A stretch of 64,000 bases of DNA from Streptomyces bottropensis ATCC 25435. Lineage in GTDB: Bacteria; Actinomycetota; Actinomycetes; Streptomycetales; Streptomycetaceae. Of this stretch, positions 18,493-26,421 are shown one piece after another. Under the pieces are notes generated by a model. It searched no databases, was not told where the DNA came from, and saw only the letters and a program-made list of their open reading frames with translations. Location: positions 7,337,519 to 7,401,518 of the forward strand of contig NZ_KB911581.1 of NCBI RefSeq assembly GCF_000383595.1. Reading direction: 5' to 3'. The position numbers and the translations under genes were made by a program. Position 1 is the stretch's first letter. Every line of letters begins with the position of its first letter.

Positions 18493-19509
18493 TTAAGACT
18501 CCGCCAGGATCTGTCCGACGTACCGTGCCACCGCTCGTACCGCTCCCATCGTTCCCGGATAGTCCATGCGCGTAGGTCCGACCACGCCCAGTTTCGCTAC
18601 TGCCTCGCCGCCCGAACCGTAGCCGACGGAGACGACGGACGTGGAGTTGAGTCCCTCATACGCGTTCTCATGACCGATGCGTACGGTCATGCCCGAATCC
18701 CCGGCCTCGCCAAGCAACTTGAGGAGGACGACCTGCTCCTCCAAGGCTTCCAGAACGGGCCGGATGGTGAGGGGGAAGTCATGTCCGAAGCGGGTGAGAT
18801 TGGCGGTTCCGCCGATCATCAGCCGCTCCTCGCTCTCCTCGACGAGTGCCTCCAGCAGGGTGGAGAGCACCGTCGTGACCGTGCCCCGGTCCTCGACGTC
18901 GAACGCCTCGGGCAGGTCCTCGACCAGCCTCGGCACGTCGGTGAACCGGCGGCCCGCGACCTTGCTGTTGAGCCGGGCCCGCAGATCCGCGAGTGACGTT
19001 TCTCCGAACGGCGCCGGGCAGTCGACCAGCCGCTGTTCCACCCGTCCCGTGTCCGTGATCAGCACGAGCATCAGCCGGGCGGGGGCCAGCGACAGCAGCT
19101 CCACGTGCCGCACCGTCGACCGTGTGAGCGACGGATACTGCACGACGGCGACCTGCCGCGTGAGCTGCGCGAGCAGCCGTACGGTCCGCGCCACCACGTC
19201 GTCGAGGTCGACGGCGCCGTCCAGGAAGTTCTGGATGGCGCGCCGCTCGGGCGGGGTCATCGGTTTGACGCCGGCCAGCTTGTCGACGAAGAGCCGGTAC
19301 CCCTTGTCGGTGGGGATGCGGCCCGCGCTGGTGTGGGGCTGGGCGATGAAGCCCTCGTCCTCCAGCGCCGCCATGTCGTTGCGGACGGTCGCCGGGGAGA
19401 CGCCCAGGTTGTGCCGCTCCGTGAGCGCCTTGGAACCGACCGGCTCCTCGGTGCCCACGTAGTCCTGGACGATGGCGCGCAGCACCTGCAGCCTGCGTTC
19501 ACTGAGCAC
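18493..19509 (-). CDS. hrcA: Heat-inducible transcription repressor HrcA
   Basis: A 338-residue repressor: N-terminal winged helix with LSERRLQVLRAIVQDYV and VSPATVRNDMAALEDEGFI, then a GAF-like domain with IGGTANLTRFGHDF and GVVGPTRMDYPGTMGAVRAV, all HrcA hallmarks. It binds CIRCE and represses groE-type and hrcA-dnaJ genes until heat shock. GTG 19509 is chosen because CTGGAGG lies upstream and the longer open frame, from 19557, would run back into the CIRCE operator. The operator 38 bp ahead shows autoregulation. Confidence 0.97.
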   Translation of the reverse strand: MLSERRLQVLRAIVQDYVGTEEPVGSKALTERHNLGVSPATVRNDMAALEDEGFIAQPHTSAGRIPTDKGYRLFVDKLAGVKPMTPPERRAIQNFLDGAVDLDDVVARTVRLLAQLTRQVAVVQYPSLTRSTVRHVELLSLAPARLMLVLITDTGRVEQRLVDCPAPFGETSLADLRARLNSKVAGRRFTDVPRLVEDLPEAFDVEDRGTVTTVLSTLLEALVEESEERLMIGGTANLTRFGHDFPLTIRPVLEALEEQVVLLKLLGEAGDSGMTVRIGHENAYEGLNSTSVVSVGYGSGGEAVAKLGVVGPTRMDYPGTMGAVRAVARYVGQILAES

Positions 19510-19546
19510 CGCGCACACCTCCAGCTCGCTCTCCTGTGGCTTCCCC

Positions 19547-19573
19547 TTGGCACTCACCCCGGGCGAGTGCCAA
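19547..19573. promoter_or_regulatory. CIRCE operator
   Basis: TTGGCACTC at 19547-19555 and GAGTGCCAA at 19565-19573 form a perfect 9-bp inverted repeat with a 9-nt spacer, matching the CIRCE consensus bound by HrcA. It is 38 bp upstream of the hrcA GTG and controls hrcA-dnaJ. Confidence 0.97.
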
Positions 19574-19771
19574 CACTCCCCGCCCAGTGTACGGCGGTGG
19601 GGTACGCCCCCGGCAAGGCCGGTCCAGCCATGTCGTGCCGACGTGTACCGACCTGTCCGACGATGTCGGGCGCCCGCCGGACCTCGTCCTACCGCCGGGT
19701 ACGCGACGACCGGCCCCCTCCGGCGGCCGAAAAGCGGCGGGGAGCCGCGGTGCGCCTCGGGGAGCTACGGC

Positions 19772-19777
19772 TAGCGT
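19772..19777 (+). promoter_or_regulatory. -10 hexamer TAGCGT, leaderless type
   Basis: TAGCGT lies 6 nt before the ATG of the MBL-fold gene at 19784. Confidence 0.45.
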
Positions 19778-19783
19778 CGGCGC

Positions 19784-20524
19784 ATGACGGTGACTTGGGA
19801 AGAGTGCGGGTGGCAGGAATTGACACCCCGGGTCGGACGGTGCCGCCTGCCCGGCTGGGACTGCACGGCCGGGCTGGTGGTCGGCAACGGTGCGGCCCTG
19901 CTGATCGACGCGGGTTCGAGCCTGCGGGAGGGCGCGCGGTTGCGCACCGAGGCGGGTCGGCTGCTCGGTGGCGCCCGTGTGACACATCTCGCGCTCACCC
20001 ATCCGCATTTCGACCATGTCTTCGGAGCGGCCGCGTTCGCCGGGGTGGAGGTCTTCGGCGCGGTGGGGGTCGACGGCGTCCTGGACCGCGACCGCGAGAC
20101 CCTCCGCACGGACGCCGTGCACCACGGCCTCCCCCCGGCGGACGCCACGGAGGCGGCCGACCTCCTCGTGACGCCCCGCCATCACGTGTCCGGCGAATGG
20201 ACCCTCGACCTGGGCGGTGACCTGCGGGTCCTGCTGGCGAACGTGGGGCCGGGGCACACGGGCCACGACCTCGCGGTCCTGGTGCCGGGCACCGCGGACG
20301 GCTCACGCGAGGTCGTGTTCTGCGGGGACCTGGTGGAGGAGTCCGGCGAACCCCAGGCGGGCCCCGACGCGATCCCCGCCCGCTGGCCGGCCGCCCTGGA
20401 CCGGCTGCTGGACCTCGGCGGCGAGGACGCGCTGTACGTGCCCGGCCACGGGGCGGTGGTGGACGCGGCGTTCGTCCGGGCCCAGCGGGACGCGCTGGCC
20501 CGCCGTTTCGGCGTGTCGGGCTGA
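19784..20524 (+). CDS. MBL fold metallo-hydrolase
   Basis: A 246-residue metallo-beta-lactamase-fold protein. The metal site is THPHFDHVFG near residues 70-79, with later VGPGHTGHD (histidine), FCGDLVEESG (bridging aspartate) and YVPGHGAVVD. The exact substrate cannot be assigned; members hydrolyse thioesters, lactones or phosphodiesters. It is divergent from hrcA and followed after 42 bp by the DUF3097 gene. The ATG has no Shine-Dalgarno and follows TAGCGT by 6 nt. Confidence 0.85.
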   Translation: MTVTWEECGWQELTPRVGRCRLPGWDCTAGLVVGNGAALLIDAGSSLREGARLRTEAGRLLGGARVTHLALTHPHFDHVFGAAAFAGVEVFGAVGVDGVLDRDRETLRTDAVHHGLPPADATEAADLLVTPRHHVSGEWTLDLGGDLRVLLANVGPGHTGHDLAVLVPGTADGSREVVFCGDLVEESGEPQAGPDAIPARWPAALDRLLDLGGEDALYVPGHGAVVDAAFVRAQRDALARRFGVSG

Positions 20525-20553
20525 GGGCGCGGGCATCCGGGTGCGGCTTCTCC

Positions 20554-20559
20554 TATCGT
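20554..20559 (+). promoter_or_regulatory. -10 hexamer TATCGT, leaderless type
   Basis: TATCGT lies 7 nt before the ATG of the DUF3097 gene at 20567. Confidence 0.45.
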
Positions 20560-20566
20560 CACTCGA

Positions 20567-21391
20567 ATGCGCCAGTACTCGCCCGATCTGACCCCTCCCT
20601 GGAAGAAGCCCGCCCCGGCTCCCGAGGTCCCGGCCGACCCCGGTCTGGTCGTCGAGGAGCCCGGCACCGGCTTCTGCGGCGCGGTCGTCCGCTGCGAGGC
20701 GGGCACGGTGACCCTGGAGGACCGCTTCGGCAAGCACCGCGTGTTCCCGCTGGAGCCCCGGGGCTTCCTGCTGGAGGGCCGGGTGGTGACGCTGGTGCGT
20801 CCCTCGTCGACGGCCCCGGCCCGTCCCTCCCGCACCGCCTCGGGTTCGGTGGCCGTCCCGGGCGCCCGCGCGCGCGTGGCCCGCGCCGGGCGCATCTACG
20901 TGGAGGGCCGCCACGACGCCGAGCTGGTCGAGAAGGTCTGGGGCGACGACCTGCGCATCGAGGGCGTGGTCGTGGAGTACCTGGAAGGCGTGGACGACCT
21001 GCCCGCGATCGTCGCGGACTTCGCGCCGGGCCCGGACGCCCGTCTCGGGGTCCTGGTCGACCATCTGGTCCCCGGCAGCAAGGAGTCCCGGATCGCGGCG
21101 TCGGTCACCAGCGAGCACGCGCTCGTCGTCGGCCACCCGTACATCGACGTCTGGGAGGCGGTGAAGCCGTCGTCGGTGGGCATCGCGGCGTGGCCGCGCG
21201 TACCGCGCGGGCAGGACTGGAAGACGGGGGTGTGCCGGGCGCTGGGGTGGCCCGCGGAGAACACGGGGGCGGTGTGGCAGGCCATTCTGGCTCGGGTCGA
21301 CTCCTACAGGGATCTGGAGCCGGAGTTGCTGGGGCGGGTGGAGGAGTTGATCGACTTCGTCACGGCAGCCGGTGAAGCCTCACCCCGGTGA
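20567..21391 (+). CDS. DUF3097 family protein
   Basis: A 274-residue protein conserved in actinobacteria (DUF3097). It opens with YSPDLTPPWKKPAPAPEVP and has VTLEDRFGKHRVFPLEP, then a toprim-like stretch IYVEGRHDAELVEKVWGDDL followed by LGVLVDHLVPGSKESRIA, which looks like a nucleotide or metal-binding core. The EGRHDAE and VDHLVPGSKE pieces resemble Toprim acidic motifs, so a nucleic-acid role is possible but unproven. It usually lies near hrcA/dnaJ and hemW in Streptomyces, as here. Its C-terminal 32 bp overlap the opposing Uma2 gene. Confidence 0.85.
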   Translation: MRQYSPDLTPPWKKPAPAPEVPADPGLVVEEPGTGFCGAVVRCEAGTVTLEDRFGKHRVFPLEPRGFLLEGRVVTLVRPSSTAPARPSRTASGSVAVPGARARVARAGRIYVEGRHDAELVEKVWGDDLRIEGVVVEYLEGVDDLPAIVADFAPGPDARLGVLVDHLVPGSKESRIAASVTSEHALVVGHPYIDVWEAVKPSSVGIAAWPRVPRGQDWKTGVCRALGWPAENTGAVWQAILARVDSYRDLEPELLGRVEELIDFVTAAGEASPR

Positions 21392-21938
21392 CCGTCCCGA
21401 ACTCGCTCGTGTCCAGCTTCAGGTCGAGCGATTCGAGCACCACCGGATCACCGAACTTGGTGATCCACTGTCCACGGTAGTCCGCTTGGTCCCCCTCTCC
21501 TACCGGGTCGGTCAAGAGAACGCAGTGCGCCACAATGGGGTCGACGATCAGATAAGCGGGAATCTTGCCTGCCGCGTAGATGGATCGCTTGACGCCGTAG
21601 TCCCGGTCGACACTCGTTTTCGAGACCACCTCGACCACCAAAGTGGCCAACTGAGAGGGAACCAGATTTCCCGAGGCCGGAGCCACGCCGCGTTCCAGCA
21701 CGAGCAGGTCCGGAATGGGCTCGCTGGCTTCGCCGGTGATGTCGACATCCGTCGTCTGGAGCCGTTCCCAGCGCTTACGCGGGATCTGGTCCTGCACGTC
21801 CGTCACGATCCGGTTATGCACCAGATCGGGAGCAGCCATCATAACGATTTCCCCCCGGAGGAGCTCGACCTTGACGCCCTCGGGAGGCTCAAGCTCCTCG
21901 AAGTACTTGGTCATTCCACGCTCGTCCACAGCGGTCAT
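21360..21938 (-). CDS. Uma2 family endonuclease-like protein
   Basis: A 192-residue PD-(D/E)XK-type protein of the Uma2/DUF820 family: VELLRGEIVMMAAPDLVHNR, then the core EPIPDLLVLERG and LVVEVVSKTSVDRDYGVKRS, and AGKIPAYLIVDP. The aspartate of IPDLLVLE and the glutamate of VVEVVS fit the catalytic pattern. Function is unknown; the family is strongly expanded in cyanobacteria and Streptomyces. ATG 21938 is chosen with GGAGG 9 nt upstream. Its tail overlaps the DUF3097 gene by 32 bp and its base composition is visibly less GC-rich, suggesting a later arrival. Confidence 0.85.
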   Translation of the reverse strand: MTAVDERGMTKYFEELEPPEGVKVELLRGEIVMMAAPDLVHNRIVTDVQDQIPRKRWERLQTTDVDITGEASEPIPDLLVLERGVAPASGNLVPSQLATLVVEVVSKTSVDRDYGVKRSIYAAGKIPAYLIVDPIVAHCVLLTDPVGEGDQADYRGQWITKFGDPVVLESLDLKLDTSEFGTVTGVRLHRLP

Positions 21939-22038
21939 CTCCGTGGCCCTCCACATCCGCCGCGTACTTTTAGCGGCAGCCTACGAACCAGGTTAGGTAC
22001 CGAACCGGCGTTCCGCACCGATTCGCTCGCCCGAGTGA

Positions 22039-23271
22039 TCAGTCCACCAGGTCCCGCACCACCGCGTCCGCCAGCAGCCGCCCCCGCAGGGTGAGCACCG
22101 CGCGCCCCTCCCCGTACGGCCCGGCCTCCAGCAGCCCGTCAGCCAGTGCCCGCCCGGCCGCCGCCAGGCCTTCCTCCCGCAGCAGCGACAACGGGCACCC
22201 CTCCCGCAGCCGCAGCTCCAGCAGGATGCGCTCGACACGGCGGTCCTCGTCCGCCAACAGCTCACGCCCGGCGCCCGGCGACTTCCCCGCCGCCAGCGCG
22301 CCCGCGTACGCGCCGGGGTGCTTGACGTTCCACCAGCGCACGCCGCCGACGTGGCTGTGGGCGCCCGGCCCCGCGCCCCACCAGTCGGCGCCGCGCCAGT
22401 ACAGCTCGTTGTGCAGGCAGCGTCCGGCCTCGGAGGTGGCCCAGTTGGAGACCTCGTACCAGTCGAACCCGGCGGCGATGAGCATCTCCTCGGCGATGAG
22501 GTAACGGTCGGCGTGGACGTCGTCGTCGGTCATCGGCACCTCGCCCCGGCGGATGCGGCGCGCGAGCTGCGTGCCCTCCTCCACGATCAGCGCGTACGCC
22601 GAGACGTGATCCGGTCCGGCCCCGAGCGCGGCGTCCAGGGAGGCCCGCCAGTCGTCGTCGGACTCCCCCGGTGTGCCGTAGATCAGATCGAGGTTGACGT
22701 GGTCGAAGCCGGCGGCGCGCGCCTCCGCGACGCATGCCTCGGGGCGCCCCGGCGTGTGCGTACGGTCGAGGATCTTCAGGACGTGCTGCCGGGCGCTCTG
22801 CATCCCGAAGGAGAGGCGGTTGAAGCCGCCCGCGCGCAGGGTCTCCAGATAGGCGGGGTCGACCGACTCCGGGTTCGCCTCCGTCGTCACCTCCGCGCCG
22901 TCCGCGAGACCGAACTCGTCCCGGATCGCCCCCAGCATCCGTACGAGGTCGTCGGCGGCCAGCAGCGTGGGCGTGCCGCCGCCGACGAACACGGTGCGGA
23001 CGGGGCGCGGGTCGTCGCCGAGCACCTTGCGGGCGAGACGGATCTCGTCGAGGACCGTGTCCGCGTAGTTGTCGCGGGAGGCGAGGACGCCACCGGTGCC
23101 GCGCAGCTCGGTGGCGGTGTAGGTGTTGAAGTCGCAGTAGCCGCAGCGGGTCGCGCAGTACGGGACGTGCAGATAGAACCCGAGGGGCCGCTCGGCCGCG
23201 CCGGCCAGGGCGCGCGCGGGCAGCGCGCCATCGTCGGGGACGGGCTCACCGTCGGGGAGTGCGGAAGGCAT
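22039..23271 (-). CDS. hemW: Radical SAM heme chaperone HemW
   Basis: About 410 residues. The N-terminal radical SAM site is YLHVPYCATRCGYCDFNTYT (CxxxCxxC plus the extra C-x-F form of HemW), followed by FVGGGTPTLL, EANPESVDP, FNRLSFGMQSARQHVL and NLDLIYGTPGES, and a C-terminal HemW domain with EVSNWATSEAGRCLHNELYW. HemW binds heme and hands it to respiratory enzymes; it is often misnamed coproporphyrinogen oxidase. Start 23271 is preferred over the ATG at 23280. The SpoIIE gene ends 31 bp upstream. Confidence 0.93.
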   Translation of the reverse strand: MPSALPDGEPVPDDGALPARALAGAAERPLGFYLHVPYCATRCGYCDFNTYTATELRGTGGVLASRDNYADTVLDEIRLARKVLGDDPRPVRTVFVGGGTPTLLAADDLVRMLGAIRDEFGLADGAEVTTEANPESVDPAYLETLRAGGFNRLSFGMQSARQHVLKILDRTHTPGRPEACVAEARAAGFDHVNLDLIYGTPGESDDDWRASLDAALGAGPDHVSAYALIVEEGTQLARRIRRGEVPMTDDDVHADRYLIAEEMLIAAGFDWYEVSNWATSEAGRCLHNELYWRGADWWGAGPGAHSHVGGVRWWNVKHPGAYAGALAAGKSPGAGRELLADEDRRVERILLELRLREGCPLSLLREEGLAAAGRALADGLLEAGPYGEGRAVLTLRGRLLADAVVRDLVD

Positions 23272-23302
23272 GTCCCCCATTGTCCAGCACCCCCGCCGGT
23301 CC

Positions 23303-26300
23303 TCATTCCGCCCTCAGCACCAGCAGCGCGAGGTCGTCGTCGGGTGGCCCCTCCCCGAACTCGTGGACGAGTCGTCGGATGCGTTCGGCGATCAGCTGGG
23401 CGTCGAGCCCGGCGCAGCCGGAGAGCGCGCAGGCCAGGCCGTCCCCGTCGTCGAACATGCGGGGGCCGCTGCGCCGCTCGGTGACCCCGTCGGTCACGCA
23501 CAGCAGTGTGTCGCCGCGGCGCAGCTCGAACGTCTCGGAGACGTACTCGGTGTCCTCGATCACCCCGAGCAGCGTCTGCGGCTCGGCCACGGCCCGTACG
23601 TCGCCGTCGGGGCCCAGGAGCAACGGCAGCGGGTGCCCGGCGGAGGCGAGGGTGCAACGGACGCCGCCGTCGACGGGGACGAGTTCGCCGTAGAGGAGGG
23701 AGAGGAAGCGGGTCTGCGGGCCGTCGGGGTCGACGAGGCCGGGGTCTCCGGCCGTGACCAGGGCGCGGGCGGCGGCGTCGGCCGCCTCGGTGGCGTCGTC
23801 GAGGAGGAGCTGGTTGAGGCGGTCGAGCACGTCCGCGACGCCGTAGCCCTCGCGGGCGAGCAGCCGCAGCCAGGGCCGGGCGAGGCCGATGACGACGGCC
23901 GCCTCGGGGCCCTTGCCCTGGACGTCGCCGATCGCGAAGCACCAGCGGCCCCGGCCCGCCGGGAAGAGGTCGTAGAAGTCGCCGCTGGGTCCGCCCTTGT
24001 CGCACGGCTCGTAGACGAGTGCGCTCGACACGCCGGGGATCTCGGCGACCGCGCCCGGCAGCAGTCCGCGCTGCAGGACACGGCTGATGGTGGCCTGACG
24101 GGCGTACTGGCGGGCCGCGCCGATGGACAGCGCGATCCGCCGGCTGAGGTCCTCGACCAGCCCGGTCACCTCGTCGGGAAACCGCAGCAGCCCGGCCCGC
24201 CCGATCACGAGCGTGCCGAGCGGCCGCCCACCGGCGATGAGCCGATACGCGAGCGCGGCCCCGCCTTCGCCCTCCGGGCCCGAGCCGCCTCGGCCGCGCG
24301 CCGCTCGGCCTCCGTGCTCCGCCGGCGGTCCGGGTGCGCGTCGGGGCGCCCCGGCTTCGCCGTCCATCGCCGGCTCGACTGAGCGGTAGGACCCTCCGGA
24401 GGCCCACTCCACCGCCGAACCGGCCCCCGCCTGGGCCGGCCCGGCCACTCCGGCTTCGGTCGCTCCGGCCGCTCCGGCTTCGTCGGCCACCCCGGCCACT
24501 CCGGCTTCGGTCGCTCCGGCTCCGTCGGGCGCTCCGATCACTCCGGGTCCGTCGGCCACCCCGGCCACTTCGGCCTCGGTCGCTTCGGTCGCTCCGGCTT
24601 CGTCGGGCGCTCCGATCACTCCGGGTCCGTCGGCCACCCCGGCCACCCCAGATCCGTCGGCCACCCCGGCTTCGTGGATCCCTCCGTTCACTCCGGATCC
24701 GTCGGCCACCCCGGCCAGATCCGGGACCGGCCCGCCTGAGCCCTGCGGTCCAGGCCGGGCCGGGCCCCGGGACGCCGGGCCTTCGGCCACCGCGGCCGGC
24801 CTGGCCTCGCGGTGGGGCGCCCCGCGTTCCACCGGCCCGACCGCACCGGGGAGCACCCCGACGCCGGCCTCCGGCATCGGCACGGCTTCGCCCCGGGGAG
24901 CCTCGCCCACACCGACCACCACCTGCCCGGCGACGCCCGCCACCGGCCCCGCTTCGGACCTGGGCGCCCGGCCCTCCGCCTCCCTCTCCGTCGAGGGCCT
25001 GTCCTCGCCCTCCCGCGCAGACACGCCTTCAGCCTCGTGTGTCCCGCTGGCCGTGCCGGCCGCCGAGCGCGGTCCGCCCCCGGCTCCGGTCCCGGTCTCC
25101 TCAGCCGGTCCAGGCGTCGCGCCAGGAGCCGGACCACGGGCAACCCCGGCCGCCCCATCCCCCGTAGTCGACCCCGTACCCCGTCCGGACCCGGCCCCGC
25201 GCTCCGTATCCGGCTCCGTCGCCTCGGTCCCCGCCCCCTCACCCAGCTCCGGCCACGGCACAGGCACCGCCCTCGATCGCACCGCGTCGGGCAGCCTCGG
25301 GGGGTTCTTCTCCAGGGCCCGGCGCAGTTCCTCGATGCGGTTCTCGCTGCCGTGCCAGACGCGGGCGAGGCGGGGCGCGGGGCCGAACGAGGCGTCGCCC
25401 GCGCGCCAGCCCAGCCCCTCCTCCTCCAGCCACACCGCGCACCAGTCGGCCAGCCTCGGCACGAGCAGCTGCCCGGCGAGTGCGGCGACCAGGTCCTCGT
25501 CCAGCTGCCCGGTGAGCAGATCGGACGCCTCGGCGAGGAAGGAGAGGGCGCCCCGGTTCAGCCACTCCCGATCGTGCTCCCCACCGGGCCGGGGCACGGG
25601 CGCGACGAGGTCGACCGGACGGACGTCCTGTGCGGAGTCACCGGCGTACGCCCGCGCATCCCAGGCGTCGTCGGCCCGGTCCCCCAGGGCCGCTTCCGCC
25701 GCCGAGCCGCCCTCGTGCCCGCCGTACGGCTCGAACGCCCCCTCCACCGCCATCGCCCCGTCGACCGACAGCTGGGCCCAGACGGTCTTCACGCCGGTCC
25801 GGTAGGTGATCCCCCAGGCTTCGGAGAGCGCGGCGACCAGGCGCAGGCCCCGCCCGTACTCGGCTGCCCCGTAAGGCCGTTCGACGAGGTAGGGCCGTTC
25901 GGCGCCCTCACCCCGTACCGCCCGGGAGGGGTGGTGGTCCGAGACCTCCAGGAGCAGCCATCCGGGGGCGGTGGGTGCGTCGCGGCCGAGGCGGCAGAGC
26001 AGTTCGACATCGGTGCCGGCGTGGACGACCGCGTTGGTGACCAGCTCGCTGACCACCACGAGCACGTCCTCGACGAGGCGGACCGAGAACGCGGCGGCGC
26101 CGGGCAGGCCCAGCTCGGCCCACTCGGTGAGCGCGGCACCCACGAAGCGCCGGGCGGCTCCGGGCGCGAGCGGTCCGCCCTGAAGCGACAGGTGCGCCGT
26201 CGCGCGCCGGTCGAGTCCCGCGTACGCGGGCGCGGCGTACAGGGACTCGGAACCGACGCGCGCCGGCGCATCAGAAGCGCAGGACACGGTGTCCCGTTGC

Positions 26301-26317
26301 GTCGGAATGGCCCCCAC
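23303..26317 (-). CDS. SpoIIE-type PP2C phosphatase with HATPase and split GAF domains
   Basis: A 1004-residue regulator. Residues about 40-190 form an RsbW-like HATPase (ELVTNAVVHAGTDVEL, LEVSDHHPS, GRGLRLVAALSEAWGI). A GAF-like domain starts near 235 (WLNRGALSFLAEASDLLTGQ) and resumes near 686 (LAYRLIAGGRPLGTLVIG). Between them, at about 356-685, is a low-complexity insert rich in G, A, P, E and T. Residues about 730-1004 are the SpoIIE phosphatase with metal residues in SGDFYD, GDVQGKG and DDDLALLVL. Such proteins dephosphorylate anti-anti-sigma factors in partner switching. The GTG start has GGGAG upstream. It is divergent from the hybrid kinase gene. Confidence 0.9.
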   Translation of the reverse strand: MGAIPTQRDTVSCASDAPARVGSESLYAAPAYAGLDRRATAHLSLQGGPLAPGAARRFVGAALTEWAELGLPGAAAFSVRLVEDVLVVVSELVTNAVVHAGTDVELLCRLGRDAPTAPGWLLLEVSDHHPSRAVRGEGAERPYLVERPYGAAEYGRGLRLVAALSEAWGITYRTGVKTVWAQLSVDGAMAVEGAFEPYGGHEGGSAAEAALGDRADDAWDARAYAGDSAQDVRPVDLVAPVPRPGGEHDREWLNRGALSFLAEASDLLTGQLDEDLVAALAGQLLVPRLADWCAVWLEEEGLGWRAGDASFGPAPRLARVWHGSENRIEELRRALEKNPPRLPDAVRSRAVPVPWPELGEGAGTEATEPDTERGAGSGRGTGSTTGDGAAGVARGPAPGATPGPAEETGTGAGGGPRSAAGTASGTHEAEGVSAREGEDRPSTEREAEGRAPRSEAGPVAGVAGQVVVGVGEAPRGEAVPMPEAGVGVLPGAVGPVERGAPHREARPAAVAEGPASRGPARPGPQGSGGPVPDLAGVADGSGVNGGIHEAGVADGSGVAGVADGPGVIGAPDEAGATEATEAEVAGVADGPGVIGAPDGAGATEAGVAGVADEAGAAGATEAGVAGPAQAGAGSAVEWASGGSYRSVEPAMDGEAGAPRRAPGPPAEHGGRAARGRGGSGPEGEGGAALAYRLIAGGRPLGTLVIGRAGLLRFPDEVTGLVEDLSRRIALSIGAARQYARQATISRVLQRGLLPGAVAEIPGVSSALVYEPCDKGGPSGDFYDLFPAGRGRWCFAIGDVQGKGPEAAVVIGLARPWLRLLAREGYGVADVLDRLNQLLLDDATEAADAAARALVTAGDPGLVDPDGPQTRFLSLLYGELVPVDGGVRCTLASAGHPLPLLLGPDGDVRAVAEPQTLLGVIEDTEYVSETFELRRGDTLLCVTDGVTERRSGPRMFDDGDGLACALSGCAGLDAQLIAERIRRLVHEFGEGPPDDDLALLVLRAE
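24420..24720. repeat. Degenerate tandem repeats inside the SpoIIE-type gene
   Basis: This stretch repeats blocks such as GTCGGCCACCCCGGCCACTC and CGGCTTCGGTCGCTCCGG in varying order. It encodes repeated peptides like VAGVADGPGVIGAPD and GATEAGVAGVAD. It lies in the middle of the insert that interrupts the GAF domain, and unit number probably varies between strains. Confidence 0.85.
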
Positions 26318-26421
26318 TGAGCGGCTCCCTGAGAAAGTTCGGACGAATAGGCCTCAGGCGGCACGGCCAGAGTGACAGACTGACCACGCCCATAAGCACC
26401 GAGTTACCGAAGTGGGCCACC

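Noticed and set aside
16189..18996. 935-codon plus-strand frame opposite nitronate monooxygenase, dnaJ and hrcA
   Set aside because: It crosses three well-supported genes on the opposite strand and has no domain.
19536..20266. Frames opposite or overlapping the MBL-fold gene
   Set aside because: They lack start signals and domains; the MBL gene has a zinc motif and a promoter hexamer in its own frame.
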